From JAOEGB01 sp041262585 (lineage in GTDB: Bacteria > Actinomycetota > Actinomycetes > Streptosporangiales > Streptosporangiaceae): a stretch of DNA of 64,000 nt. The notes under the pieces were generated by a model. It made no database searches, was not told the origin of the DNA, and saw nothing but the letters and a program-made list of their open reading frames with translations. Below are positions 25,177 through 31,923 of this stretch, piece by piece. Position 1 is the first letter of the stretch. Each line of letters begins with the position of its first letter. The DNA lies in the NCBI RefSeq assembly GCF_041262585.1, contig NZ_JBGCBZ010000016.1, positions 62,001-126,000 of the forward strand. The letters run 5' to 3'. The translations under genes were made by a program, and so were the position numbers.

Positions 25177-26973
25177 TTATCGCCCGGCTATCACCCGCCG
25201 GGCCCGCCCGGCCCCGTGGCGGTCATGGCACATGTCCTGCTCCGGGAAGGCGGACGGCTGCGCGTCCCCCGCCGAGTGCGGCTGCGCCTCCGCACCGACA
25301 CCAGGGGCGGCCCGCGCGAGCCGCGCCCTCGTGACGGCCGAGCGCACGGCCGCCACCGCGGCGCCCTCGACGTCCGGCTCGATCCCCGCGCCCCAGAACG
25401 TGGTCCCGTCCACCCCGCACTCCGCGTAGACGGCCACCCGCCGCGCCGTCGCACGGCCGGGGCGCTCCAGGCCGGTGTGATGCACCACGCGGACGTGGAA
25501 GCCCCACCGGGCGAGCGCCGCCCGGACCGCCTGGATGGTGTCCGTCCTGGTCGAGCCGGAGCCGAACGGCTCGCCGTCGATGTGGAGGCCGGTGACCGTC
25601 GCGGGGGCGTCGAAAGCCGGCGGCACCGGCGGAGCCGAGGTGATGACGTACTCGTTCTCGAAGAGCCGCCTGATCCGGTCCGGCGCGATCTCGCCGCCTT
25701 CGGCGTCCGCCAGCGCCTGCACGATCTGGGCGAACTCGATCTGGAGGCCGCGCGGCAGGGTCAGCCCGTGCCGGGCGCTCATGAGGTAGGCCAGACCGCC
25801 CTTGCCGGACTGGCTGTTGATCCGCACGATCGCCTCATAGGTGCGGCCCGCGTCCTGCGGGTCCAGCGGCAGGTACGGCACGCGCCACGGCAGATCGGCG
25901 GCCTCGGCGCCCGTGCGGGCCGCCTCCCGCTCCAAGGCGTCGAAGCCCTTGTTGATGGCGTCCTGGTGGGAGCCCGAGAATGCGGTGTAGACGAGGTCGC
26001 CCCCGTAGGGGTGCCGGGAGTGGACGGAGATGCCCGTGCAGTGCTCGACCGTACGGCGGACGTGGTCGAGGTCGGAGAAGTCGACGCCCGGGTCCACGCC
26101 CTGGGTGAACAGGTTCAGCCCCAGCGTGACGAGGCAGACGTTGCCCGCCCGCTCCCCGTTGCCAAACAGGCAGCCCTCGATCCGCTCGGCCCCCGCCATC
26201 AGGGCGAGCTCGGCGGACGCGACGCCGGTGCCCCGGTCGTTGTGCGGGTGAACCGACAGGCAGACGTGCTCCCGCCGGGAGAGGTTGCGGTTCATCCACT
26301 CGATCTGGTCGGCGAAGACGTTGGGCGTCGAGCGCTCGACGGTCGTGGGGAAGTTCAGGATGATCTCGCGGCCCGGTCCGGGGTTCCAGACGTCCATGAC
26401 CGCCTCGCAGACCTCCAGCGAGAAGTCCAGCTCGGTGTCGTTGAAGTGCTCGGGAGAGTATTCGAAACCGAGATCGCAGTCGCCCAGCGTCCGCTCGGCG
26501 TACTTCATCGTCAGCCGGGTCCCCTGGACGGCGAGGTCCTTGCACTCGTCGCGGTCCATGTCGAACACCAGCCGCCGGAACAGCGGCGACGTCGCGTTGT
26601 AGAGGTGGACGGTGGCGCGCGGCGCCCCCTGGAGGCTCTTCACGGTGCGCTCGATCAGCTCGTCGCGGGCCTGGACGAGCACCGAGACGCGGACGTCGTC
26701 GGGGATGCGGTCCTGCTCGACGAGCATGCGGACGAAGTTGTAATCATCCTGGCTCGCGGCCGGGAAGCCGATCTCGATCTCCTTGTAGCCCATGCCCACC
26801 AGGAGGTCGTACATGGCGAGCTTGCGGGCCGGGGTCATCGGGGCCGCCAGCGACTGGTTGCCGTCGCGGAGGTCGGTGGAGAGCCAGCGCGGCGCGGCGG
26901 TGATGGCGGCGCTCGGCCACACGCGGTCGTCAAGGAAAGCCTGCGGGAATGCGCTGTAGCGTCTGAACTTCAC
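25177..26973 (-). CDS. leuA: 2-Isopropylmalate synthase (LeuA type 2)
   Basis: 598 aa. The DRE-TIM catalytic domain (about 25-310) starts WLSTDLRDGNQSL, with metal ligands in HPHNDRGTG. The C-terminal regulatory LeuA dimer domain lies at about 430-560. It condenses acetyl-CoA with 2-oxoisovalerate at the start of leucine synthesis. GTG start at 26973; an AGGGGC ribosome site lies rather far upstream. The last 40 residues are a basic low-complexity tail unlike the family. It may be the genome's housekeeping leuA that happens to border the cluster, or a duplicate serving secondary metabolism. Confidence 0.9.
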   Translation of the reverse strand: MKFRRYSAFPQAFLDDRVWPSAAITAAPRWLSTDLRDGNQSLAAPMTPARKLAMYDLLVGMGYKEIEIGFPAASQDDYNFVRMLVEQDRIPDDVRVSVLVQARDELIERTVKSLQGAPRATVHLYNATSPLFRRLVFDMDRDECKDLAVQGTRLTMKYAERTLGDCDLGFEYSPEHFNDTELDFSLEVCEAVMDVWNPGPGREIILNFPTTVERSTPNVFADQIEWMNRNLSRREHVCLSVHPHNDRGTGVASAELALMAGAERIEGCLFGNGERAGNVCLVTLGLNLFTQGVDPGVDFSDLDHVRRTVEHCTGISVHSRHPYGGDLVYTAFSGSHQDAINKGFDALEREAARTGAEAADLPWRVPYLPLDPQDAGRTYEAIVRINSQSGKGGLAYLMSARHGLTLPRGLQIEFAQIVQALADAEGGEIAPDRIRRLFENEYVITSAPPVPPAFDAPATVTGLHIDGEPFGSGSTRTDTIQAVRAALARWGFHVRVVHHTGLERPGRATARRVAVYAECGVDGTTFWGAGIEPDVEGAAVAAVRSAVTRARLARAAPGVGAEAQPHSAGDAQPSAFPEQDMCHDRHGAGRARRVIAGR

Positions 26974-27006
26974 TGTCAGAGCCCCTATCTGGTCGCACCG
27001 AGACCG

Positions 27007-27345
27007 TCAACTGGGCGAACCGAAATAGGCCGAATAGCAATATGTCGAGAGCAAAAGTTGAATTTGGTACAAATCTGTCTCGTCCTGCATGCGGAACATG
27101 ACGACGATCTCCGGATAGGCGGCGCTGAGCCCGAGACCGACAAAGTATCGGTCACTTTCGAATATGATGCGGTACAGCCCGCGCTCGAACCTGCGACCGC
27201 ACCACTCCCGCACCCGTCCTTCCTGATCGGTCTCCGCCTTGTCCTCGGCGTTCCACTGGCCGTTGTCGGCGTGCTCAAGCCGCACCCGCACGCTGGCGGC
27301 CGGTCGGCCGTACACACCGTCCAGCGCCTGCACAGCAATCCCCAT
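27007..27345 (-). CDS. Transthyretin/5-hydroxyisourate hydrolase-fold protein, catalytic residues lost
   Basis: 112 aa. The start IAVQALDGVYGRPAASVRV and the end YQIQLLLSTYCYSAYFGS align with the two ends of HIU hydrolases. These normally read THVLDT...GxPA and HYHVPLLLSPxxYSTYRGS. The catalytic histidines (THV to VQA; HYHV to LYQI) and the YRGS arginine (to YFGS) are all replaced, so hydrolase activity is unlikely. Base and codon use (TTG, CTT, TAT, ATA) is less GC-biased than in the neighbours, hinting at transfer. It sits 33 bp before leuA and reads the same way. Function unknown; possibly a binding or scaffold protein. Confidence 0.7.
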   Translation of the reverse strand: MGIAVQALDGVYGRPAASVRVRLEHADNGQWNAEDKAETDQEGRVREWCGRRFERGLYRIIFESDRYFVGLGLSAAYPEIVVMFRMQDETDLYQIQLLLSTYCYSAYFGSPS

Positions 27346-27685
27346 ATCACCGTCACCTGTTCGCGGGTCCGTCGCGGCTGCCCGGCGCCCAGGCGCCAGG
27401 GCTCGGTCCAGGCTGGTCCATGGCGCTATCGATGTGGTTTCCGTCCGCTATCGGCCGGAGCGTGCCATCCCGCCCCGCGGCGCGGCGGGACGGGGGACAG
27501 GCCGGCCTCACAATCTCCAGTCTCGCCCCGTGACACGCTCCGCCGCCCGCCAGAAAGAGCCCTGAGCTGCATTGATATGCCACCGGAAGCGATCCGATAT
27601 GGGCCGGATGGCGGCCCGTGTGAGCGTGAGCAGCGGTCAACTGAAGCGCCGCGCGACGCCGGCGCCAATAAGTGGAGGTAGGCAG
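27346..27685. other. Divergent intergenic region between the HIUase-like gene and the peptide gene
   Basis: 340 bp, no convincing gene. It must carry the promoters of the leuA operon (leftward) and of the small peptide gene (rightward). It contains two CGCTATCG octamers 22 bp apart (listed separately) and a 7-bp GC hairpin at 27468-27490 (TCCCGCC with GGCGGGA). GGAGG at 27674-27678 is the ribosome site of the peptide gene. Confidence 0.6.
27424..27453. promoter_or_regulatory. Paired CGCTATCG direct repeats, 22 bp apart (SARP-site-like)
   Basis: Identical octamers at 27424-27431 and 27446-27453, start-to-start distance exactly 22 bp, two turns of the helix. SARP proteins bind direct heptamer repeats at 11- or 22-bp spacing. 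The same octamer occurs once more just before the SARP gene (28102-28109). Two octamers in one regulatory gap and a third at the regulator make chance unlikely. Confidence 0.6.
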
Positions 27686-27874
27686 ATGAGTGCCAGGATG
27701 AACAAGAAGGTCGCGCGACTCGGCGTCTCGGTCGTCATCGCTCTCACGGGCGCCGTGGCCACGACCGGGATCGCCACGGGGACCTCAACCGCATACGCGG
27801 ATGGGACCGGGGCGAGGACGCCCACTCCGACCCCCCCGCCGCCGCCCGTCCCGCACAACAACCCCTGGGGATGA
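27686..27874 (+). CDS. Small secreted proline-rich peptide, candidate signal peptide gene
   Basis: 62 aa. ATG 27686 has a perfect GTGGAGGTAGG ribosome site. Residues 1-38 form a Sec signal peptide: basic MSARMNKKVARLG, hydrophobic VSVVIALTGAVATTGIA, and AYA-D cleavage signal. The predicted mature peptide has 24 residues: DGTGAR, three TP dipeptides, a run of prolines, then VPHNNPWG at the carboxyl end. It is a single-gene unit with its own terminator (27908-27936), directly upstream of the TPR-containing SARP. No known family is recognised. An extracellular signal or a RiPP-like precursor are both possible. Confidence 0.72.
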   Translation: MSARMNKKVARLGVSVVIALTGAVATTGIATGTSTAYADGTGARTPTPTPPPPPVPHNNPWG

Positions 27875-27907
27875 CTGACCGAATCCGCGCGACGACCACG
27901 ACTTAAC

Positions 27908-27936
27908 GGCCGGAGACAACGATGTCTCCGGCCTTT
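27908..27936 (+). terminator. Intrinsic terminator of the small peptide gene
   Basis: A perfect 11-bp stem, GGCCGGAGACA (27908-27918) with its complement at 27923-27933, a 4-nt loop and TTT afterwards. It lies 33 bp after the peptide stop codon. Confidence 0.82.
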
Positions 27937-28051
27937 CCACGTGGTCCGGAACTTGACAACGAGGTTCACCCGACCGCCGGAGGTCCTTCTAGCCATGGAT
28001 CGCCTAGCGCTGTACGATCCAGACACAATCGGACAGACTGCACGAGGGTAA

Positions 28052-28101
28052 CCAAGGCGTCGAAAGGGGTGCCGCGCACGGGCACAGCCGCCTTGGGTTT
28101 T
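28052..28101 (+). promoter_or_regulatory. Nested stem structure with T-run, possible terminator or attenuator
   Basis: Outer stem CCAAGGCG (28052-28059) pairs with CGCCTTGG (28089-28096). An inner stem GTGCC (28069-28073) pairs with GGCAC (28081-28085). TTTT follows at 28098-28101. It could be a back-up terminator for read-through from the peptide gene or an attenuator in the regulator's leader. Confidence 0.4.
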
Positions 28102-28116
28102 CGCTATCGGTTGACA
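28102..28116 (+). promoter_or_regulatory. Third CGCTATCG octamer abutting TTGACA upstream of the SARP gene
   Basis: CGCTATCG at 28102-28109, then G and TTGACA (28111-28116), 131 bp before the SARP start. The octamer is identical to the pair at 27424/27446. If TTGACA is the -35, a regulator bound here would touch RNA polymerase directly, suggesting autoregulation. The -10 is not evident. Confidence 0.45.
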
Positions 28117-28234
28117 GCATTTTACATACACGACCGGAGATCGAAAAGGCTGTCATACATGAGACTTCACGTGTTGCGCTTCCCGCGTGGGGAGGTGTGA
28201 ATCCTTCACCGGGCACGAGGACAGAAGTTTCATC

Positions 28235-28249
28235 AAGGAGATGAGCGTG
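28235..28249 (+). promoter_or_regulatory. Ribosome site that sets the SARP start at GTG 28247
   Basis: AAGGAG (28235-28240) abuts an in-frame ATG at 28241 with no spacer, which is too close. It stands six bases before GTG 28247, the ideal distance. The GTG also gives the usual SARP N terminus MEFRVLG. Confidence 0.75.
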
Positions 28250-31200
28250 GAGTTTCGCGTTCTGGGGGCTCTCGAAGTTACAGCGGGGGGTCGCCGCCTC
28301 GATCTGGGAGGCATTCGTCAGCAGACTGTCCTCGCAGTGCTGCTCCTCAACGCCAACCGGCCCGTGGCCATCGGGCGGCTCATGGAGGCCGTCTACGGCG
28401 ACGACCCGCCCACCACATCCCGGGCACAGGTGCAGATCTGCATCTCCGTGCTGAGACGGCTGTTCGCCGCGCACAACAACGGCGACGGCGACGTGATAGT
28501 GACCAGGTCGCAGGGCTACGCGCTGCGCGCCGACGACGAGCAGATCGACGCCCACCGCTTCCAGAGCCTCGTGCAGCAGGCCCGGCAATCCCGCGACAAC
28601 CGGGGCTACGACGAGGCCGTCAAGCACTACCGCGACGCGCTCGCGCTGTGGCGCGGGCCGGTCCTGGAGGGCATAGGGAGCAGGCTGGTGCAGTCGGCGG
28701 CCGGCCGGCTCGCCGAGGAGCGGATCACCGCGAACGAGGACTGCATCCAGCTCGAACTCGACCTGGGCAGGCACCACGAACTCGTGGGCGAGCTCACCAA
28801 GCTCGTGGAGGAGCACCCGCTGCGTGAGCGGCTCCTCGGCCAGCTCATGACCGCGCTCTACCGTTCCGGACGCCAGGCCGAGTCCCTCCAGGTCTACCGC
28901 GACGCCCGGCGCAGGATGATCGACGAGCTGGGGATAGAGCCCAACGAGCGGTTGCAGCAGCTCGAGTCCGCGATCCTCACCTGCGACGAGCGGCTCGACC
29001 CGCCGCAGCAGCCCGTGCAGGCGGGCCACGCCGGTAATCCGTCCACGGGCGGCGTCGAGCTCCCCGCCGTCCCAGGAATGCTCCCCGCCGGGATCGCCGA
29101 CTTCATCGGCCGGCAGAACCAGGTCGACCACATCCGGCAGCGGCTCACGGTCGCCTCCGACGGCGCCGCCCGCTTCGCCGTACCCATCATCGCGATCGTC
29201 GGCAAGGCCGGGATCGGCAAGACCACCATCGCGGTGCACGCGGCGCACAGCGTGGCCGAGCACTTCCCCGACGGCCAGCTGTACGCCGACCTGCACGGCG
29301 GGGTCTCGCGCCCGCTCAGCCCGATGCAGGTGCTCGAACGCTTCCTGCGCGCGCTCGGCGTGCCCGGGACCACGCTCCCCGACGGCGTGGAGGAGCGCGC
29401 GGAGACCTACCGCATGCTGCTGGCCGACCGGCGGATGCTCATCGTGCTGGACGACGCGGCGAGCGAGAGCCAGGTCCTGCCGCTGTTACCGGGCAACCCC
29501 GCCTCCGCCGTCATCGTCACCAGCCGCAGCCGGCTCGCGGGGCTGGCCGGGGCGACCCACGTGGACGTGGGACTGTTCGACTCGGCCCACTCGCTGGACC
29601 TGCTCGCGCACATCGCCGGGACCGAGCGGGTGCGGGCCGAGGCCGACTCGGCCGCGGCGCTCGCCGACCTGTGCGGGCATCTTCCACTGGCGCTGCGCAT
29701 CGCGGGCGCGCGCCTCGCGGCACGTCCCCACTGGAGCGTCGAGCAGCTCGTGGACCGGCTCAGGGACGAGACCCGCAGGCTCGACGAGCTGATGCACGGC
29801 GAGATGGGCATAAGGGCCAGCCTGTCGCTGACCTACGACGGCATCAGCGAGGAGGCGCGGCGGCTCTTCCGGCGGCTCGCGATTCTCGACTCCCATGTCT
29901 TCTCGGCATGGACCAGCGCGGCCTTGCTGAACAGGCCGCTCGCCGACGCGCAGGACCTCCTCGACGACCTGGCCGACGCCCAGCTCGTCGAGGTCACCGG
30001 CACGGGCCGCCACGTGCACGCGCAGTATCGCTTCCACGACCTCATCCGCGTGTTCGCGCGGGAACGCCTCGCCGCCGAGGAGCCCGCCGCCGAGCGCACC
30101 GCCGCGCTGGCCCGCGTACTCGGGGCGCTGCTCTCCCTGACCGACGCGGCCAGGATCCGCGAGTACGGCCCGGACGCCACGATCCACCAGAAGGCGACCA
30201 GCCCCTGGTCGCTGCCGCAGGAGCTCATCGAACGGCTGGTCACCAAGCCGATCGCCTGGTTCGAGCGCGAGCGCCACATCCTCATCGCCGGCATCCGCCA
30301 GGCGGCGCAGGCGGGCTTCGTGCAGGTGTGCTGGGGGCTCGCGGTGAACGCCGCGATGTACTTCGAGTCGCGGGTCTACCTCGACGACTGGCGGGAGACC
30401 AACGAGATCGCCCTGGAGGCCACCAGGAGGGCGGGCGACAGGCGCGGCCAGGCCGAGATGCTGTACCGGATCGGCTCGCTGTCCCTGAGCGAGCAGCGGT
30501 TCGACGACGCGCGGCGCGAGTTCGAGGCGGCCGTCGAGCTGTTCCAGGAGGTCGGGGACGATCTGCGGATCGCCCTGGCCATCCGCAGCATCGCACTCCT
30601 CGAACGCATGAACGGCAGGTTCGAGAGCGCGGTCAGCCACTACGAGCGGTCGCTGGAGATCTTCCGCGCCACCGGCGACCACGCCTCCGCCGCCCACACC
30701 CTGCACAACCTCGCGCAGGTACGGCTCGACTGCGACGACATCGACGGCGCCAAGATGCTGCTCGCCGAGGCCCTGATGCGCAGCAAGGCCGGCGGCGACC
30801 GGCGGGTGACGGCCCAGGTCCTGCACCGCATGGGCCAGGCCCACCTCCAGTCGCGCGAGTTCGCCCTGTCGGCGGGCGCGTTCGAGGAGGCGCTGACGGT
30901 CGTGCAGGAGATCGGCGACACGACCGGCGAGGCGTTCGCCCTGCACGGCCTCGGCATCGCGCGGCTGCGGCAGGGCAAGCACGCGGAGTCCGCCGGCTCG
31001 CTGCGGCGCGCTCTCAACGTGGCCTACACCTCCCGCCACCGGCTCGCGGAGGCGTGCGTGCTGGCCGGGCTGGGGGAGCTTGCCATCGCGACCGGCGACC
31101 CCGCCGAGGCCACGGGCCACCTCCGGCGGGCGGTCGGCCTCTTCCACGGGATGCGGATCCCGCTCCGCGAAGCGGAGACCCTCATCCTGCTGAGCGACGC

Positions 31201-31372
31201 GTTGCAGGCCGTCGGAGACGCCGACGCGGCCGGCGACGCGCTGTCCAAGACGCTCGAACTGGCCGACCGGCTCGACCGGCGCGCCGGCGGCTACCTGCGT
31301 GAACAACTGGCCGAGCTCCACACCCGCGACAGACGCCCGGAGTACGCCACCGTCTCCGACCCGTCCGTGTGA
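28247..31372 (+). CDS. AfsR-type SARP regulator with NB-ARC and TPR domains
   Basis: 1041 aa. The winged-helix OmpR-like DNA-binding domain is at about 15-95 (IGRLMEAVYGDDPPTTSRAQVQI), and the bacterial transcriptional activation domain at about 100-245. An NB-ARC ATPase follows, with Walker A IVGKAGIGKTT near residue 320 and LIVLDDA as Walker B. Tetratricopeptide repeats run from about 690 to 1030 (EVGDDLRIALAIRSIALLER; ATGDHASAAHTLHNLAQ). A TTA leucine codon at 29486-29488 makes translation dependent on the rare bldA-type tRNA. It borders the enediyne genes and the small peptide gene, so it is a likely activator; the TPR part could sense a ligand or protein. Confidence 0.93.
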   Translation: MEFRVLGALEVTAGGRRLDLGGIRQQTVLAVLLLNANRPVAIGRLMEAVYGDDPPTTSRAQVQICISVLRRLFAAHNNGDGDVIVTRSQGYALRADDEQIDAHRFQSLVQQARQSRDNRGYDEAVKHYRDALALWRGPVLEGIGSRLVQSAAGRLAEERITANEDCIQLELDLGRHHELVGELTKLVEEHPLRERLLGQLMTALYRSGRQAESLQVYRDARRRMIDELGIEPNERLQQLESAILTCDERLDPPQQPVQAGHAGNPSTGGVELPAVPGMLPAGIADFIGRQNQVDHIRQRLTVASDGAARFAVPIIAIVGKAGIGKTTIAVHAAHSVAEHFPDGQLYADLHGGVSRPLSPMQVLERFLRALGVPGTTLPDGVEERAETYRMLLADRRMLIVLDDAASESQVLPLLPGNPASAVIVTSRSRLAGLAGATHVDVGLFDSAHSLDLLAHIAGTERVRAEADSAAALADLCGHLPLALRIAGARLAARPHWSVEQLVDRLRDETRRLDELMHGEMGIRASLSLTYDGISEEARRLFRRLAILDSHVFSAWTSAALLNRPLADAQDLLDDLADAQLVEVTGTGRHVHAQYRFHDLIRVFARERLAAEEPAAERTAALARVLGALLSLTDAARIREYGPDATIHQKATSPWSLPQELIERLVTKPIAWFERERHILIAGIRQAAQAGFVQVCWGLAVNAAMYFESRVYLDDWRETNEIALEATRRAGDRRGQAEMLYRIGSLSLSEQRFDDARREFEAAVELFQEVGDDLRIALAIRSIALLERMNGRFESAVSHYERSLEIFRATGDHASAAHTLHNLAQVRLDCDDIDGAKMLLAEALMRSKAGGDRRVTAQVLHRMGQAHLQSREFALSAGAFEEALTVVQEIGDTTGEAFALHGLGIARLRQGKHAESAGSLRRALNVAYTSRHRLAEACVLAGLGELAIATGDPAEATGHLRRAVGLFHGMRIPLREAETLILLSDALQAVGDADAAGDALSKTLELADRLDRRAGGYLREQLAELHTRDRRPEYATVSDPSV

Positions 31373-31598
31373 CCCGGCTGCCGCCGAAGCCAGGGGGCAC
31401 CCGAAGGCGCCCCACGCCGGTCGGCGTCGCTCGCGTGCCGCCCGACCATCTGTGATCGATTCCCGGCTATCAGAGCCGATGATGAGGCTTGCTGGGATCG
31501 GTCCTTTCCCCGCGACTCGTCCGTCACGTCAACTGAGATCAGCCGGCGCACCTCGCGCCGGCGTTCTCGGGGGGCGTGATGGTCCCAGGCGTGCAGGC

Positions 31599-31892
31599 AT
31601 GGGCATGACCGGCTCCGGCAGCGGTCTGAACGGTCAGACGCCGCGTTGCAGCCACTTCGTCACCGTCCCCTCCGCTGAGCCCGGCTCGCCGGAATGCGCT
31701 CGGTGCCTGGCACTCGGCTTGAGCTGGGCCCGCCTCCTGGCCTGCCTGACGTGCGGCGGGGTGGCCTGCTCCGACGACTCACCGGGCGGCCACGCGCGGG
31801 AGCACTACGAGGAAACCGATCATCCGGTAGCCGCCGCGCTCGGCGCCGATTCTCCGTGGCGATGGTGCTACGTCCACGAGCGAACCGTGTGA
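31599..31892 (+). CDS. UBP-type zinc-finger protein
   Basis: About 97 aa. The zinc-finger pattern starts at CSHF, then CARCLALG, LACLTCGGVAC, GHAREHYEETDHPVAA, and ends WCYVHE; this is the ZnF-UBP arrangement of Cys and His. In eukaryotes the fold binds ubiquitin tails; the role of the short actinobacterial versions is not known. ATG 31599 or 31605 could be the start, and the ribosome site is weak. It ends 31 bp before the acyl desaturase gene and probably shares its transcript. Confidence 0.72.
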   Translation: MGMTGSGSGLNGQTPRCSHFVTVPSAEPGSPECARCLALGLSWARLLACLTCGGVACSDDSPGGHAREHYEETDHPVAAALGADSPWRWCYVHERTV

Positions 31893-31923
31893 GCCGGAGG
31901 GCGCGACACGACGAAGGAGCACA

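Larger units (their letters stand above)
27937..28246. other. Upstream region of the SARP gene, 310 bp
   Basis: No gene seen. Contents in order: a nested-stem structure at 28052-28101, the third CGCTATCG octamer (28102-28109), a TTGACA hexamer (28111-28116) without a convincing -10 at normal distance, and an inverted pair TGACAGC (28112-28118) / GCTGTCA (28149-28155). The ribosome site AAGGAG follows at 28235-28240. GC content is clearly below that of the genes. Confidence 0.55.
1425..31372. other. Enediyne biosynthetic locus (overall extent, approximate)
   Basis: Defined by PksE, UnbL/V/U and TEBC together. The limits are tentative: left to the DinB-like gene or further (kynAU may belong), right to the AfsR-type SARP. 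Two leftward operons, a regulatory set (sigma, AraC, LAL, SARP) and a few orphan genes. No resistance, apoprotein, sugar or peripheral-moiety genes are visible in it. Confidence 0.85.

Noticed and set aside
27007..27345. Region upstream of leuA as a leucine attenuator leader
   Set aside because: No short leader with consecutive Leu codons or antiterminator/terminator pair; the stretch encodes a recognisable transthyretin-fold protein.
28111..28140. Complete sigma-70 promoter at TTGACA upstream of the SARP gene
   Set aside because: No acceptable -10 hexamer 16-19 bp downstream; only the -35-like hexamer is reported.
28241..28243. ATG 28241 as start of the SARP gene
   Set aside because: AAGGAG abuts it with no spacing, whereas GTG 28247 has the ideal spacing and gives the standard MEFRVLG beginning.
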